Shown: piece after piece, positions 16,808 to 24,738 of the stretch
How the letters are laid out: each line of letters begins with the position of its first letter
How positions within the stretch are numbered: position 1 is the stretch's first letter
Source of the DNA: Lonepinella koalarum
GTDB lineage: Bacteria; Pseudomonadota; Gammaproteobacteria; Enterobacterales; Pasteurellaceae
Assembly (NCBI GenBank): GCA_030525745.1
Contig: JAUNED010000020.1
Location: forward strand, 1-36,717
Reading direction: 5' to 3'
Length of the DNA stretch: 36,717 bases
Notes under the pieces: model-generated
Told to the model about the DNA's origin: nothing
Database searches by the model: none
Seen by the model: the letters and a program-made list of their open reading frames with translations, nothing else
Program-made: the position numbers and the translations under genes

Positions 16808-17236
16808 ATGGCTCGAAGTTTACTAATAAACCAGCTTGATAAGTTGATCGTTGATTTAGAAAAAGAATATCGCTTTTATATCACTTATGCAGAAGAAATC
16901 AATTCTAAAATTGCGATACTAAGAAAAACAAAGAGTATTGCGATAGAGAAACTCAATAAAAAGTTTCCCCAAAGGGAGTATAAAAGAGCCTTTAAACATT
17001 CTTTAAAGATGCTACTCTCTCAAGTCTTGAAGGAAAATAAGGATATATTTCTCTCTACGGTAGAAATTACAGAAAAAATGCTTGCTCTTGATGGACAAGA
17101 TACATCCTTAAAATTGGAAAATATTTATATTACTGCGGTAACAAGAGCACTTAGAGAATTATTAAAGCAAGATATTGTGCTAGTAGATAAAAAAGGACGT
17201 ACTCCAGATGCTACGTTTTGGAAACTAAAAGTCTAA
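16808..17236 (+). CDS. Hypothetical protein with a coiled-coil N-terminus and possible winged helix
   Basis: I do not recognise this 142-residue protein. Residues 1-55 are rich in Lys, Glu, Ile and Leu in a helical, possibly coiled-coil pattern. Residues 60-142 could form a winged helix, with a helix pair around LKENKDIFLSTVEITEKM, a helix ALRELLKQDI and a final strand (DATFWKLKV). Lysines are frequent and codons are AT-rich compared with mnmE. It is the first gene of the AT-rich island. Its last four bases overlap the convergent IS1595-type transposase. It may belong to the island rather than to the core genome. Confidence 0.55.
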   Translation: MARSLLINQLDKLIVDLEKEYRFYITYAEEINSKIAILRKTKSIAIEKLNKKFPQREYKRAFKHSLKMLLSQVLKENKDIFLSTVEITEKMLALDGQDTSLKLENIYITAVTRALRELLKQDIVLVDKKGRTPDATFWKLKV

Positions 17237-18272
17237 GTATAGAGTACTTCATCTTGTTTATGATTACCCTGCCAGTATCCGCACCAATCTCTATGGGGTG
17301 GTGTATGTAGGCATTTTGACAAGATATCATTGAAAATTTTGCCATTATCTTCTTTTCGCATATCTTCTCGATAGGCGATTTCATTAGCGTAGTTGAATAG
17401 ATAGCGATTACTGAGCTTATGAATTTGTCCGATAATCATACGTTTAAAGCGAGAGTTGTAGCTTTCTGCTAGGTTGTTATGAATACCTTCATCACTACAA
17501 TATTCTTGTTGGTGATTTACTCGTTTTAAATCATAGTTGAATAACAGTTCATCATAAGCGGCATTTTCATCCGTATGAATACGGCTACCAGCTTTAACGT
17601 AGCGATTTACGAGTGGAATGACAGCAGATTTACTTTCACTTTTAATAGGGAAAGTCAGTGTACGTTTTGCACCTTTAAGGTTTGGTGATTCAGTCTGTTC
17701 TTGTTCAGAATAACGTTCACGCATGACTAAAACAGCTCTTTTATTTGGATTATCGTATTCTGGTTTTCGTCTATCTACTCGATCTGCTTTTTTATTTTTA
17801 GGACGTAATGCTGAATGCACATGAGTACCATCAATATGAATTTCACCTTGTAGAAAATCATTATTGCGATGATTAGCGAGAGATTCTCGAATTTTATGCA
17901 CAAGAACGAAAGTAGCTTTATATCCTAATTTGACATCACGAGAAAGTTGAGAGATAGAAATACCTTTTGCAGCATTAGCAAAGAGAAAGATGACTGCTAG
18001 ATATTTACGGTATTCTAGCTTACAGCTTGAGAAAATCGTTTTTGACGTTACACTAAAACGATGTTTACACTCCTTGCAAGTCCAACGATATTCTTTAGAT
18101 AAGAAGTAATGCTTATTAGTACAGTTGCACTTAGGGCAGGTAATAATTTCATGGCTTCCCCATCGGCACTGGCAAAGTAAACGAAACGAAACGCTTCTTC
18201 TTTCGACAAACTTGCGATGTCGAATAGAGAAAGCGTTTTAGCTTTACTGGATAGAAGGAAGTGTTGTGTCAT
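17233..18272 (-). mobile_element. IS1595-family transposase gene with a frameshift
   Basis: Two frames joined by one shift encode about 346 residues of an ISXO2-like DDE transposase. The first frame (from 18272) starts MTQHFLLSSKAKTL and reaches KEEAFR. The second frame opens near 18175 with a zinc ribbon (CPKC ... CKEC), then continues to 17233. The catalytic domain has HIDGTHV, HTDENAAYDEL and a late NNLAESYNSRFK, consistent with the DDE/N-type core. A -1 shift, or restoring one lost base near 18172-18178, rejoins the frames. I see no clear slippery heptamer, so this is probably a mutation. I could not define terminal inverted repeats or target duplications. Confidence 0.8.
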
Positions 18273-18306
18273 AAGATTTCTTTGAACTCAAATGTTTAAT
18301 CCGCTA

Positions 18307-18390
18307 AAATATACCCGAAAGGGCAATTTTTACCTTTTAAATATACTCTAAAGAGCAATTAAAGTCAGCAGGAAATACCCAAATGAGCAT
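18307..18390. promoter_or_regulatory. Three operator-like repeats at exact 32-bp spacing
   Basis: Two 22-bp repeats (18307-18328 and 18339-18360) share the pattern AAATATACYC-N-AAAGRGCAATT, and a third, weaker copy (ATACCCAAATGAGCA) begins at 18375. The ATAC positions are 18311, 18343 and 18375, so the period is 32 bp twice, about three helical turns. Each repeat has a small dyad: CCC-GAAA-GGG, CTC-TAAA-GAG, CCC-AAAT-GAG. The third overlaps the start codon of the XRE regulator, which suggests autoregulation. Confidence 0.65.
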
Positions 18391-18730
18391 AAGCAAAAGA
18401 TTGAAGGATGTGATGAACGCTAACAATTTGAATATCAAAGCATTTTCAGAAGTAACAGAAATCCCTTATCGCTCCATTCAAAATTATTTACGAGATGAAA
18501 GAGAACCTAATGTAGAGGCTTTATTAAAAATTCGCCGTTCCTTGAATGTAAATATTAACTGGTTGCTCACTGGTGAGGGGGAAATTTTTATAGTCGATGG
18601 GGAAGATTCTGTATTAACAGCAGATGAAGCCCATTTAATAGAAAAATACCGTGTAAGTTCAGATTCAGGTAAGAGAATTTTGCAGGCAACAAGTCAAATT
18701 CTTTCAGATGAAATAAAACATACACTATAA
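18383..18730 (+). CDS. XRE-family (phage CI-like) transcriptional regulator
   Basis: This 115-residue protein has an N-terminal helix-turn-helix of the Cro/CI type (about residues 5-65): ISKRLKDVMNANNLNIKAFSEVTE, IPYRSIQNYLRDEREPN and a closing INWLLTGEGE, typical of phage-like repressors. No peptidase domain is present. The C-terminal half (about 75-115) is a short helical tail. Upstream lie three 32-bp-spaced dyads, probably its own operators. It is convergent with the RepB-like gene, and a hairpin terminator lies between them. It is AT-rich like the rest of the island. Confidence 0.8.
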   Translation: MSISKRLKDVMNANNLNIKAFSEVTEIPYRSIQNYLRDEREPNVEALLKIRRSLNVNINWLLTGEGEIFIVDGEDSVLTADEAHLIEKYRVSSDSGKRILQATSQILSDEIKHTL

Positions 18731-18738
18731 ATAAAATA

Positions 18739-18763
18739 AGCCTGTAACTATTACAGGCTATAA
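18739..18763. terminator. Bidirectional terminator between XRE and RepB-like genes
   Basis: AGCCTGTAA (18739-18747) pairs with TTACAGGCT (18751-18759) around CTA. It sits between two convergent genes and has A/T-rich flanks on both sides. Confidence 0.7.
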
Positions 18764-18779
18764 TGTTTTATGAAATAGC

Positions 18780-19649
18780 TCAAGAATGCTCAACTTTACA
18801 TACTTCTTTCAATGTTAAGTAAATTTCATTCTGCTCATGTTCTAACAAGTCCACAATTGCAGCATTGCTTAGAAGTCTATTTACATATCCTTTTGCTACA
18901 ATAAGTGCCATTTTCAAATCAGCTAGCTTTTCTTCTGAAACTTTATAGTTCTCTTTTAACCTGTTTAGCTCTTTTTGCATAATAGATAAATCTTCTAAAT
19001 TATTGTTAGTAGGTTTAGCTTTATGGCTTTCAACTAATTCGTCTTTTCTTGAACTAAGTAACATCATATTTGCATAAGTTAGCGAGAATTTATTGCTAGC
19101 AATCATCATATCAACAACTTCAATTTGTCGTTCGGGTTTCATTTTTCTCAAAATCCGAAATATATCTTTACCAACCTGTTTGTTTGCCAGTTTTTCAATA
19201 ACTTCTTTTGCGATTCCATTCAACATATTCATTTTTTGTCGCAAAATTTTTAGATCTATATTTAATGTTTTAGCAATGCTTTCATCAGATACACCACGTT
19301 CAATCGCTTTCACAAGCATATTATGCTCTTGGATAGTTGTTAGCCTGTTAATTTGCTTATTATAAGTGAATCCTTCATCATCAGTAGAAATCATACATAA
19401 CGCAGTATCAGCACCTAGCATTTTTAATGCGTGTAAACGTAAATGCCCATCCAGTAATATGTATTGATGTTCCCTTTCAGGATATACAACGAGTGGCTCA
19501 ATGATTCCAACTTCTTGGATCGATGATAAAATACTCTGATATTTCACACTTTTTTCAAAATGCTTATCTATTTGACGAGTAGGAAGTATTTCTGAAACAG
19601 GTAACATAAACAATTCATTGTGAAACGCATAAGTAATATTACTAGGCAT
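18780..19649 (-). CDS. ParB/RepB-like protein (plasmid-partition RepB C-terminal type)
   Basis: This 289-residue protein has a ParB-type N-terminal domain (about 15-100): VSEILPTRQIDKH, then GIIEPLVVYPE and LLDGHLRLHALKMLG. The family box, GERRxxA in CTP-binding ParB, reads GHLRLHA here. A helix-turn-helix region follows (SDESIAKTLNIDLKILRQKM). The C-terminal half resembles the RepB domain, with a coiled-coil at about 215-260 (ELNRLKENYKVSEEKLADLK). It overlaps the upstream ParB-like gene by 8 bp. No ParA ATPase or replication gene is near, so ordinary plasmid partition is unlikely. It is probably an accessory protein of the recombinase module. Confidence 0.72.
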   Translation of the reverse strand: MPSNITYAFHNELFMLPVSEILPTRQIDKHFEKSVKYQSILSSIQEVGIIEPLVVYPEREHQYILLDGHLRLHALKMLGADTALCMISTDDEGFTYNKQINRLTTIQEHNMLVKAIERGVSDESIAKTLNIDLKILRQKMNMLNGIAKEVIEKLANKQVGKDIFRILRKMKPERQIEVVDMMIASNKFSLTYANMMLLSSRKDELVESHKAKPTNNNLEDLSIMQKELNRLKENYKVSEEKLADLKMALIVAKGYVNRLLSNAAIVDLLEHEQNEIYLTLKEVCKVEHS

Positions 19650-20532
19650 ACAAATTTCCCTCTTGCTGTTTTAACATTCGTTCACTTAAATCCTTTGGCA
19701 TATCGTCTAAATTTTCAGAGCGTAATACCAATTGAAAATATTTATCTGCAAAAAGTTTGTTTAGACAAGACAAAATAATAAAAAGCTGTTTTTCGTCATA
19801 ATCAGCTTGTTTTATCATCATTTGTTGCCTTTGTGTTTCTTCTTTATAAATATGCAATACCGTTTTAGGATTATAAATCTGAGAACGTGTATTATTTGAT
19901 AAAGCCGAATTGGCTTTTTTACCGTTCAAATTACGGCGATGCATAATATTTCTAATTTTTTGTATATCCGAATTTTTTAAAGTTCCATCATCATACAATT
20001 CAGCCAACTGCTTTTGGACATCTTTATCGTCAGAGCGAGATATAGATATTGCTATCGAAAGTGGAATAATACCTTTCTCAACGGCATTAATAAGTCGCTC
20101 TTCACCTGCATTAAGTAAGTGTAAAATGCCATTGATATAACTTTGAGAAAAGCCAATTTTACGAGATATATCGGCAGGCTTATATCCACGCTCATCTAAT
20201 AGTTTGATGCCTGATAACAATTCAATGTTAGAGTGCCTACGTCTAGCAATATTTTCCACCAAACTAATTAAATAACTTTCTTCGCTGTTTGCCTGAATAA
20301 CTCTACAAGGAATAAATTCTTCCCCAAGCATTTGACAAGCTTCTAACCGACCTTGCCCGCAAAGTAAGTCATAAAATCCAATATCATCAGAAGGTGTTAC
20401 TGTTATTGGTCTTTTTAGACCTATTTTGGCAATATTTTCGACTAGATCAGCAAATATTTTCTGATTGCGAGTTCTTGGATTGATGATTCTGATTCTGTTG
20501 ATTGGTATAACTTGAATAGTTTCGTTTTGCAT
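19642..20532 (-). CDS. ParB-like nuclease-domain protein
   Basis: This 296-residue protein has an N-terminal ParB/sulfiredoxin-like domain (about 8-95): VIPINRIRIINPR, GLKRPITVTPSD, LLCGQGRLEACQMLGEEFIPC and SLVENIARR. A helix-turn-helix follows (YKPADISRKIGFSQSYINGIL). The rest is helical. The GERR box is changed to GQGRLEA, as in its neighbour. The ATG at 20532 has AAGGA upstream. It overlaps the recombinase gene by 86 bp and the RepB-like gene by 8 bp, so the three are expected to be one translationally coupled operon. Confidence 0.75.
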   Translation of the reverse strand: MQNETIQVIPINRIRIINPRTRNQKIFADLVENIAKIGLKRPITVTPSDDIGFYDLLCGQGRLEACQMLGEEFIPCRVIQANSEESYLISLVENIARRRHSNIELLSGIKLLDERGYKPADISRKIGFSQSYINGILHLLNAGEERLINAVEKGIIPLSIAISISRSDDKDVQKQLAELYDDGTLKNSDIQKIRNIMHRRNLNGKKANSALSNNTRSQIYNPKTVLHIYKEETQRQQMMIKQADYDEKQLFIILSCLNKLFADKYFQLVLRSENLDDMPKDLSERMLKQQEGNLYA

Positions 20533-22078
20533 AGATAAAGTCCTTCACTAACATACGTTCAACCATAATAAAAAATCGATCCAAATTAGAATGGCGATAA
20601 ATTTCCAATTCAGCAGGATTATTTTCAGCCAGTCTTAACTTTTCATTTAATTGTGTATTCATCGGTAATAGATAATAATCAAAGATCTCACTTGCGGTAT
20701 CATTCAAACGAATCGCTATGGTTAAGTCAGGATTTAACGTAGTATCAAAACGAATAAGCCATCGTTTAGATCCTGTGGAAGTAGGACGACAACGACTTAG
20801 TACAATAGATGCATTAAATTCATTATTAATACGAATCAGATCTGTCTTACTATCGGTTGTAACAGAACCGCCTAATTTGATAATCTTATCAACAGTATCT
20901 TGTACAACATTTTTATGCTGTTGGCGTAATAAACGATTGATTTCAATATAGTGATAATCTCTTTCGGGTTCATAATTAATTAGAGAATATGTCTTTACAA
21001 GACTACCAAATCTCCGACTATATACGCTGCTAGAAGGGCAGTTTTCAGATTCATCAATAATCAAACCTGATAATTTCCCTTTTTCCTGAAGCAACGTTTT
21101 TAGGCGATCTAGTATTTCTTCATCACTCAATCTAACAGAGCGTTGATGAATAATAGATTGAGCGGCGTTAAATAAAGCTTGAGGTATTATGGCTTCAAAG
21201 CAGTTGTCATATCGGATCCACTCATCTCTTGGATTTTTCCCTTTGTGTTCACGAGTTTTGGATGCACTACATTTATTCCAAACGTTATGTCCAACATATT
21301 TTTCATTGATTAAAATTTGATGAACAACGCCTTTCGTCCAAGCCGTATTTCTATCTGTTACAATATTTCTTGCATTTAAGCTATCTGCTATTTGTTGTTC
21401 AGTCTTATGCAGATAAACAAAGTTATGATAGATTTCCTGAATAATTTCCTGTTCTTGTTTAGGTCCTGCAACCAAAATAACACGATCTGTTTGTAAACTT
21501 TTTCTTTCGCCTCGCTTTAGTTCAAATTTAACATTTCCATTGCTATCAATAAGTTGCCTACGTAGCCCAAACCCAGCAGGTCCACCTTGACGAAATCCAT
21601 GCTGAATTAAATTTTTTTGTCCATTAAAGACTTTTACACCTAACTCTCTACAATAATCTCCTGCTGCCCAACGTTTTACTGCTTTATAAATTTGAGAGCC
21701 AATGTCATTACCTTTAAATTGCTCCGCACAATAATGTACCTTAATACCTTTATTCGTGCAGATCTGTTCATAATGGCCCGATTCATCAATATTTATAAAT
21801 CGTCCCCAACGACTTATGTCATAAACAAGAATATGGTTAAAATCAGCCAACCCTTGCTCAACAAGGTTTAACATAGAAATAAATTGCGGACGATTTTCCG
21901 CAGTTAAACCACTTTTCCCTTCATCCACATATTCTCTAATCAGTTCTAATCCATTTTGCTTTGCATAATCTTCAATAAAGCAACGCTGTATATCAGGAGA
22001 AAACTCTTGGTGTTCTGTGGACATTCGAATATAAGCAACCGCTTTATTTTTATGTTGATTCTTTATGCTTATAACCAT
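20447..22078 (-). CDS. Large serine recombinase
   Basis: This 543-residue protein has an N-terminal resolvase domain with the catalytic serine in AYIRMSTEHQ, the arginine motif YDISRWGRF and the hinge typical of large serine recombinases. A Recombinase domain follows (GFRQGGPAGFGLRR, then KTEQQIADSLNARN and INEKYVGHNVWN). The C-terminal 200 residues are of unknown type and end in a Gln/Asn/Ser-rich tail. The start at 22078 has AGGGGG at a suitable distance; the frame runs 20 codons further upstream into the divergent gene. It starts 47 bp from a divergent HTH gene. It probably moves or inverts DNA at specific sites. Confidence 0.85.
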   Translation of the reverse strand: MVISIKNQHKNKAVAYIRMSTEHQEFSPDIQRCFIEDYAKQNGLELIREYVDEGKSGLTAENRPQFISMLNLVEQGLADFNHILVYDISRWGRFINIDESGHYEQICTNKGIKVHYCAEQFKGNDIGSQIYKAVKRWAAGDYCRELGVKVFNGQKNLIQHGFRQGGPAGFGLRRQLIDSNGNVKFELKRGERKSLQTDRVILVAGPKQEQEIIQEIYHNFVYLHKTEQQIADSLNARNIVTDRNTAWTKGVVHQILINEKYVGHNVWNKCSASKTREHKGKNPRDEWIRYDNCFEAIIPQALFNAAQSIIHQRSVRLSDEEILDRLKTLLQEKGKLSGLIIDESENCPSSSVYSRRFGSLVKTYSLINYEPERDYHYIEINRLLRQQHKNVVQDTVDKIIKLGGSVTTDSKTDLIRINNEFNASIVLSRCRPTSTGSKRWLIRFDTTLNPDLTIAIRLNDTASEIFDYYLLPMNTQLNEKLRLAENNPAELEIYRHSNLDRFFIMVERMLVKDFIYAKRNYSSYTNQQNQNHQSKNSQSENIC

Positions 22079-22125
22079 TTTAATACCCCCTAGATGTATC
22101 AAATATAAATGAATTGGGAGGAAAA

Positions 22126-22464
22126 ATGTTGCACTCAAAGGGCAAGATCTTGCCCAAAATTACAATGAATGAAATCAAACTAAGGGAACAACTATCTGTT
22201 GCTTTAAGGAAAGAAATGCATGCTCAGTATTGGACTGGGAAAATGATAGCTAATGCACTAGGAATAAGTGAAAGGACAGTAAAAGATTGGGTTGCTGGAA
22301 AGCGATTTCCCAATGGAATAGATTTAATGAATTTGATGACATTATCTCCGCAAGTAAGAGAGTTTATTTGGGATTCAACCAAGTCAGAGAATGACCATAT
22401 AGATAAACAGATAATAAAAGCAGTATTCCGAGATTTTCTTGAAGATGTCATAGAGAGATTATAG
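22126..22464 (+). CDS. Small helix-turn-helix protein divergent from the recombinase
   Basis: This 112-residue protein has a helix-turn-helix at about residues 40-66 (GKMIANALGISERTVKDWVAGKRFP), resembling phage-type regulators. The C-terminus is acidic and helical. GGGAGG precedes the ATG. The first codons contain a 16-bp perfect palindrome (22140-22155). Being divergent from the recombinase with only 47 bp between start codons, it is placed to control the recombinase operon, or to act as a directionality factor. That role is inferred from position only. Confidence 0.65.
   Translation: MLHSKGKILPKITMNEIKLREQLSVALRKEMHAQYWTGKMIANALGISERTVKDWVAGKRFPNGIDLMNLMTLSPQVREFIWDSTKSENDHIDKQIIKAVFRDFLEDVIERL
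22140..22155. promoter_or_regulatory. 16-bp perfect palindrome near the recombinase start
   Basis: GGGCAAGA followed by its reverse complement TCTTGCCC lies inside the first codons of the divergent HTH gene, about 62 bp from the recombinase start codon. It could be an operator, or part of an attachment site, since large serine recombinases often have their att site next to the gene. Confidence 0.45.
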
Positions 22465-22471
22465 ATAAAAT

Positions 22472-22517
22472 AAGAGCTTCTGATTTAAAATACAAGTATG
22501 AAAAATCAGAAGCTCTT
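22472..22517. terminator. Bidirectional terminator between two regulator genes
   Basis: AAGAGCTTCTGATTT (22472-22486) pairs perfectly with AAATCAGAAGCTCTT (22503-22517) over 15 bp around a 16-base loop. It lies between convergent genes ending at 22464 and 22522. Confidence 0.85.
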
Positions 22518-22521
22518 ATAG

Positions 22522-22905
22522 TTATTTTCTGAAATTTGATAAGCTATCTAAAAAGACTAATAGCCCACGTCTTTCATCCGCACTTAGTTGATCCATGTGA
22601 TAAGTCAAACGTTCTCTCACTTCATCTTCGCCAACAGGTATAAATTTTCTTGTATGCGTTGTCTTACTATCTTCCGCTAAACAATCAATAAAGAACCAGC
22701 CAATAGATGTATCAAGTGCGGTTGCAATTTCAACTAAATGAGAAACATTAATTTTGTTATCCCCACGCTCATAGCGAGAAAGTTGTTGTTGAGCAATACC
22801 AATTTGTTCCGAAAGTGCTGATGCAGTAAGCCCCAATTCTTTTCTACGTTGCTGAATACGTTTACCAATAAATCTATCTACATCTGTAACGGATAACTTT
22901 GACAT
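22522..22905 (-). CDS. XRE-family regulator
   Basis: This 127-residue protein has a clear Cro/CI helix-turn-helix (about 12-68): IGKRIQQRRKELGLTASALSEQ, IGIAQQQLSRYERGDNKIN and VSHLVEIATALDTSIGWFF. The tail (about 75-127) contains EVRERLTYHMDQLSADERRGLLVFLDS in helical form. This layout is common in prophage and toxin-antitoxin regulators. It is convergent with the small HTH gene and divergent from the secreted-protein gene at 23057. A TTACTAGTAA palindrome in the shared intergenic region may be its operator. Confidence 0.8.
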   Translation of the reverse strand: MSKLSVTDVDRFIGKRIQQRRKELGLTASALSEQIGIAQQQLSRYERGDNKINVSHLVEIATALDTSIGWFFIDCLAEDSKTTHTRKFIPVGEDEVRERLTYHMDQLSADERRGLLVFLDSLSNFRK

Positions 22906-22951
22906 TAATCTAAATTCCTTACTTATCTTTTATTGATATTTTCGGGATTAG

Positions 22952-22961
22952 TTACTAGTAA
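22952..22961. promoter_or_regulatory. Palindrome TTACTAGTAA upstream of the XRE gene
   Basis: A perfect 10-bp palindrome lies about 47 bp upstream of the XRE start codon in the AT-rich divergent region 22906-23056. It is a possible operator. The rest of this region shows no convincing promoter boxes. Confidence 0.3.
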
Positions 22962-23056
22962 AAGAATATCTGATATAGTACATATAACCAAAATTACCTA
23001 ATAAAGGTGTATTTAGGGTGTGAACATAAATTAAAACATCACAAAGGGTTATCACA

Positions 23057-23491
23057 ATGAAGAAGCTACTTCTCTTACTCGGAATAGCTGTATTTTCAGC
23101 TAACGCCACAGCCACATCTACACTTGATCAAGCCAAATTAAATACTGTTGCAAAGGTTTATCAAACAGGAAATTTGTATAAATATTCCACCCCTGATTTC
23201 CAGAAATTGTTAGCTAAAAAAGCAAAATACGATAAATCCACGCCCTGTGATGATTGTGTAGGACATGATTCTTGGATTGATGGCCCATATGCACAAGATG
23301 TTCCTGATTCAATTAACCCTAAATTCAAATTAGTTAAAGATAAGGTGTATGCCACTTTCTCATTTTTTGATGAGAAAGTGACCATTAAATTTAGCTTAGA
23401 TTGTAATAAGAATAATCAATGTTTGGTTTCTGACTTTATTACAGCAGAAGGAGATAGTTATAAGAAATCAATAATGAAATATATTAAATAG
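23057..23491 (+). CDS. Secreted hypothetical protein
   Basis: I do not recognise this 144-residue protein. It has a Sec signal peptide (about 1-19, MKKLLLLLGIAVFSANATA). The mature part is about 125 residues with four cysteines, in two pairs (CDDC, and C...C in LDCNKNNQC), which could form disulfides in the periplasm. AAAGGG lies upstream of the ATG. It begins a run of four closely spaced small envelope genes (spaced 12, 11 and 9 bp), probably one operon. Confidence 0.6.
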   Translation: MKKLLLLLGIAVFSANATATSTLDQAKLNTVAKVYQTGNLYKYSTPDFQKLLAKKAKYDKSTPCDDCVGHDSWIDGPYAQDVPDSINPKFKLVKDKVYATFSFFDEKVTIKFSLDCNKNNQCLVSDFITAEGDSYKKSIMKYIK

Positions 23492-23503
23492 GGAAATTAA
23501 GAT

Positions 23504-24034
23504 ATGAAAAAAGTCTTTATTGCAACAACGCTTGCTTTATCACTGACATCTTGTGCAGAAATTACCGATGGGCTTCGAGATATTTCTCAAGGTACTTTTG
23601 TAAAAAACAGAATGCTTAATCCTTTTAAACAAGGTTCGTCATTCTATGACAGTTTAGTTAATTTATCACAAGGGAAAATCACAGAATCCACCGCAAAGAT
23701 GGAAACATCTGATTATATGGTGTTTAAATCGTTAAATAGTCAAACGCTCATTCAAGCAAATGAAGTGGCCTACGATTACGACCAAGTTGAATTATTAACA
23801 ACGGAATTAAAACGTCACAATATAGTGGTTAAAGAGAGTAACGCAGGTAAAAAATGTGAATCACCAACATCGAATAAAAATTATTATTCTTCATATACTT
23901 ACGAATTTATATTCAATGGTAAAAAGATGTATATCTTAACATCAGCAATTGTCTGCGGAAGCTGCTTATATAACCCTGTCGTTATTACAAGAAGCTCACC
24001 GTGTAAGGTATTAGATTCAATATCATTTAAATAA
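23504..24034 (+). CDS. Hypothetical lipoprotein
   Basis: This 176-residue protein has a lipoprotein signal ending in LTSC at residues 14-17 (MKKVFIATTLALSLTSC), so it is probably attached to a membrane. The mature part contains the repeated short pattern ISQGTF / LSQGKI and, near the end, CGSC. It is not assigned to a family. It follows the secreted protein by 12 bp and precedes a DUF805 gene by 11 bp. Confidence 0.6.
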   Translation: MKKVFIATTLALSLTSCAEITDGLRDISQGTFVKNRMLNPFKQGSSFYDSLVNLSQGKITESTAKMETSDYMVFKSLNSQTLIQANEVAYDYDQVELLTTELKRHNIVVKESNAGKKCESPTSNKNYYSSYTYEFIFNGKKMYILTSAIVCGSCLYNPVVITRSSPCKVLDSISFK

Positions 24035-24045
24035 ATAGGTACACC

Positions 24046-24729
24046 ATGTTAATCAGTGATTTAATTAAAAATTGGTCTAAATTCTCTGGTAGAGCAAGTC
24101 GGTTAGAGTTTTTTATCATTAGCCTAATGGGTATCTTGGCTTTGATACTAACATTTTTTCTTGCGGTAAAAGTTTTTGAGTTGTTTTTTGGAGATTATCA
24201 AAATGCATTTCATCAACAAGTTTCTTCTGCGGAATATGCCAATGCGGTTCTTAACTCTGCATTTCGGGAATGGTTAGATACAGGCAGCATTGACCAAACG
24301 AATAATGCCGTCAAATCTTATTATCAAGATTATGAAAATAATACTATTCAGCAAATATTTTTATCTTCATTGAGTTTTATCTTCTTTTTACCCTTTGCGA
24401 TAGCTTGGATTGCAGGAGCTGTACGCAGATTACATGATATAGGTACTTTTGGTTGATGGGTATTTATTGTTTTAGTGCCTGTTTACCTTTTCTTTGACAA
24501 CTGGATTTTGATTGCTCCTTTGCTCTTTCTCTTCTTTAAAAACGGACAGCCTTTTTACAATAAATATGGATCCGATCCCAAAAATCCCAATGCACCTATT
24601 CCATTAGAAATGCCAAAGGAATCGGCAAGGTTAATGAAATTTGAAGCTCAAGTATTAGATATTGTAGAAAAAGTGAAAACCTTTCTACAACCTTATGTTC
24701 AACAAATCATGAATAAACTCAAAAAGTAA
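24046..24729 (+). pseudogene. DUF805 membrane protein gene interrupted by TGA
   Basis: One frame of 227 codons plus stop reads as a DUF805 protein. It begins with a domain typical of the family (KFSGRASRLEFF), two membrane segments and VRRLHDIGTFG. A TGA at 24454-24456 then stands where the family has tryptophan (GWW pattern). The frame continues as WVFIVLVPVYLFFDNW, the usual NKYGSDPKNPN motif and a helical tail to 24729. A single G-to-A change (TGG to TGA) explains it. Either the gene is inactive, or two short pieces or read-through are used. The second DUF805 gene follows 9 bp later. Confidence 0.8.
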
Positions 24730-24738
24730 GGAAGTTTT

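Noticed and set aside
17200-18345. Terminal inverted repeats of the IS1595-type element
   Set aside because: Short matches such as TAGAGTA occur near both ends, but they are too short and not placed consistently to set the boundaries.
18307-18390. Short regular repeats that could suggest a CRISPR array
   Set aside because: Only three imperfect copies with short spacers, each a small dyad, and the last overlaps a start codon. No cas genes are present. Operators explain them better.
18780-20532. A plasmid partition locus (ParB/RepB)
   Set aside because: No ParA-type ATPase, replication initiator or iteron origin is present, and the genes are coupled to a recombinase.
22131-22145. A fourth copy of the XRE operator (ACTCAAAGGGCAA) near the recombinase start
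   Set aside because: It resembles the repeats at 18307-18390 but has one base fewer between the CTC and AAAG parts, so the dyad spacing differs. I did not count it as the same site.
24454-24456. TGA read as selenocysteine or as tryptophan by recoding
   Set aside because: No following hairpin of SECIS type was evident, the family has tryptophan here, and other genes in the window use TGA as a stop.
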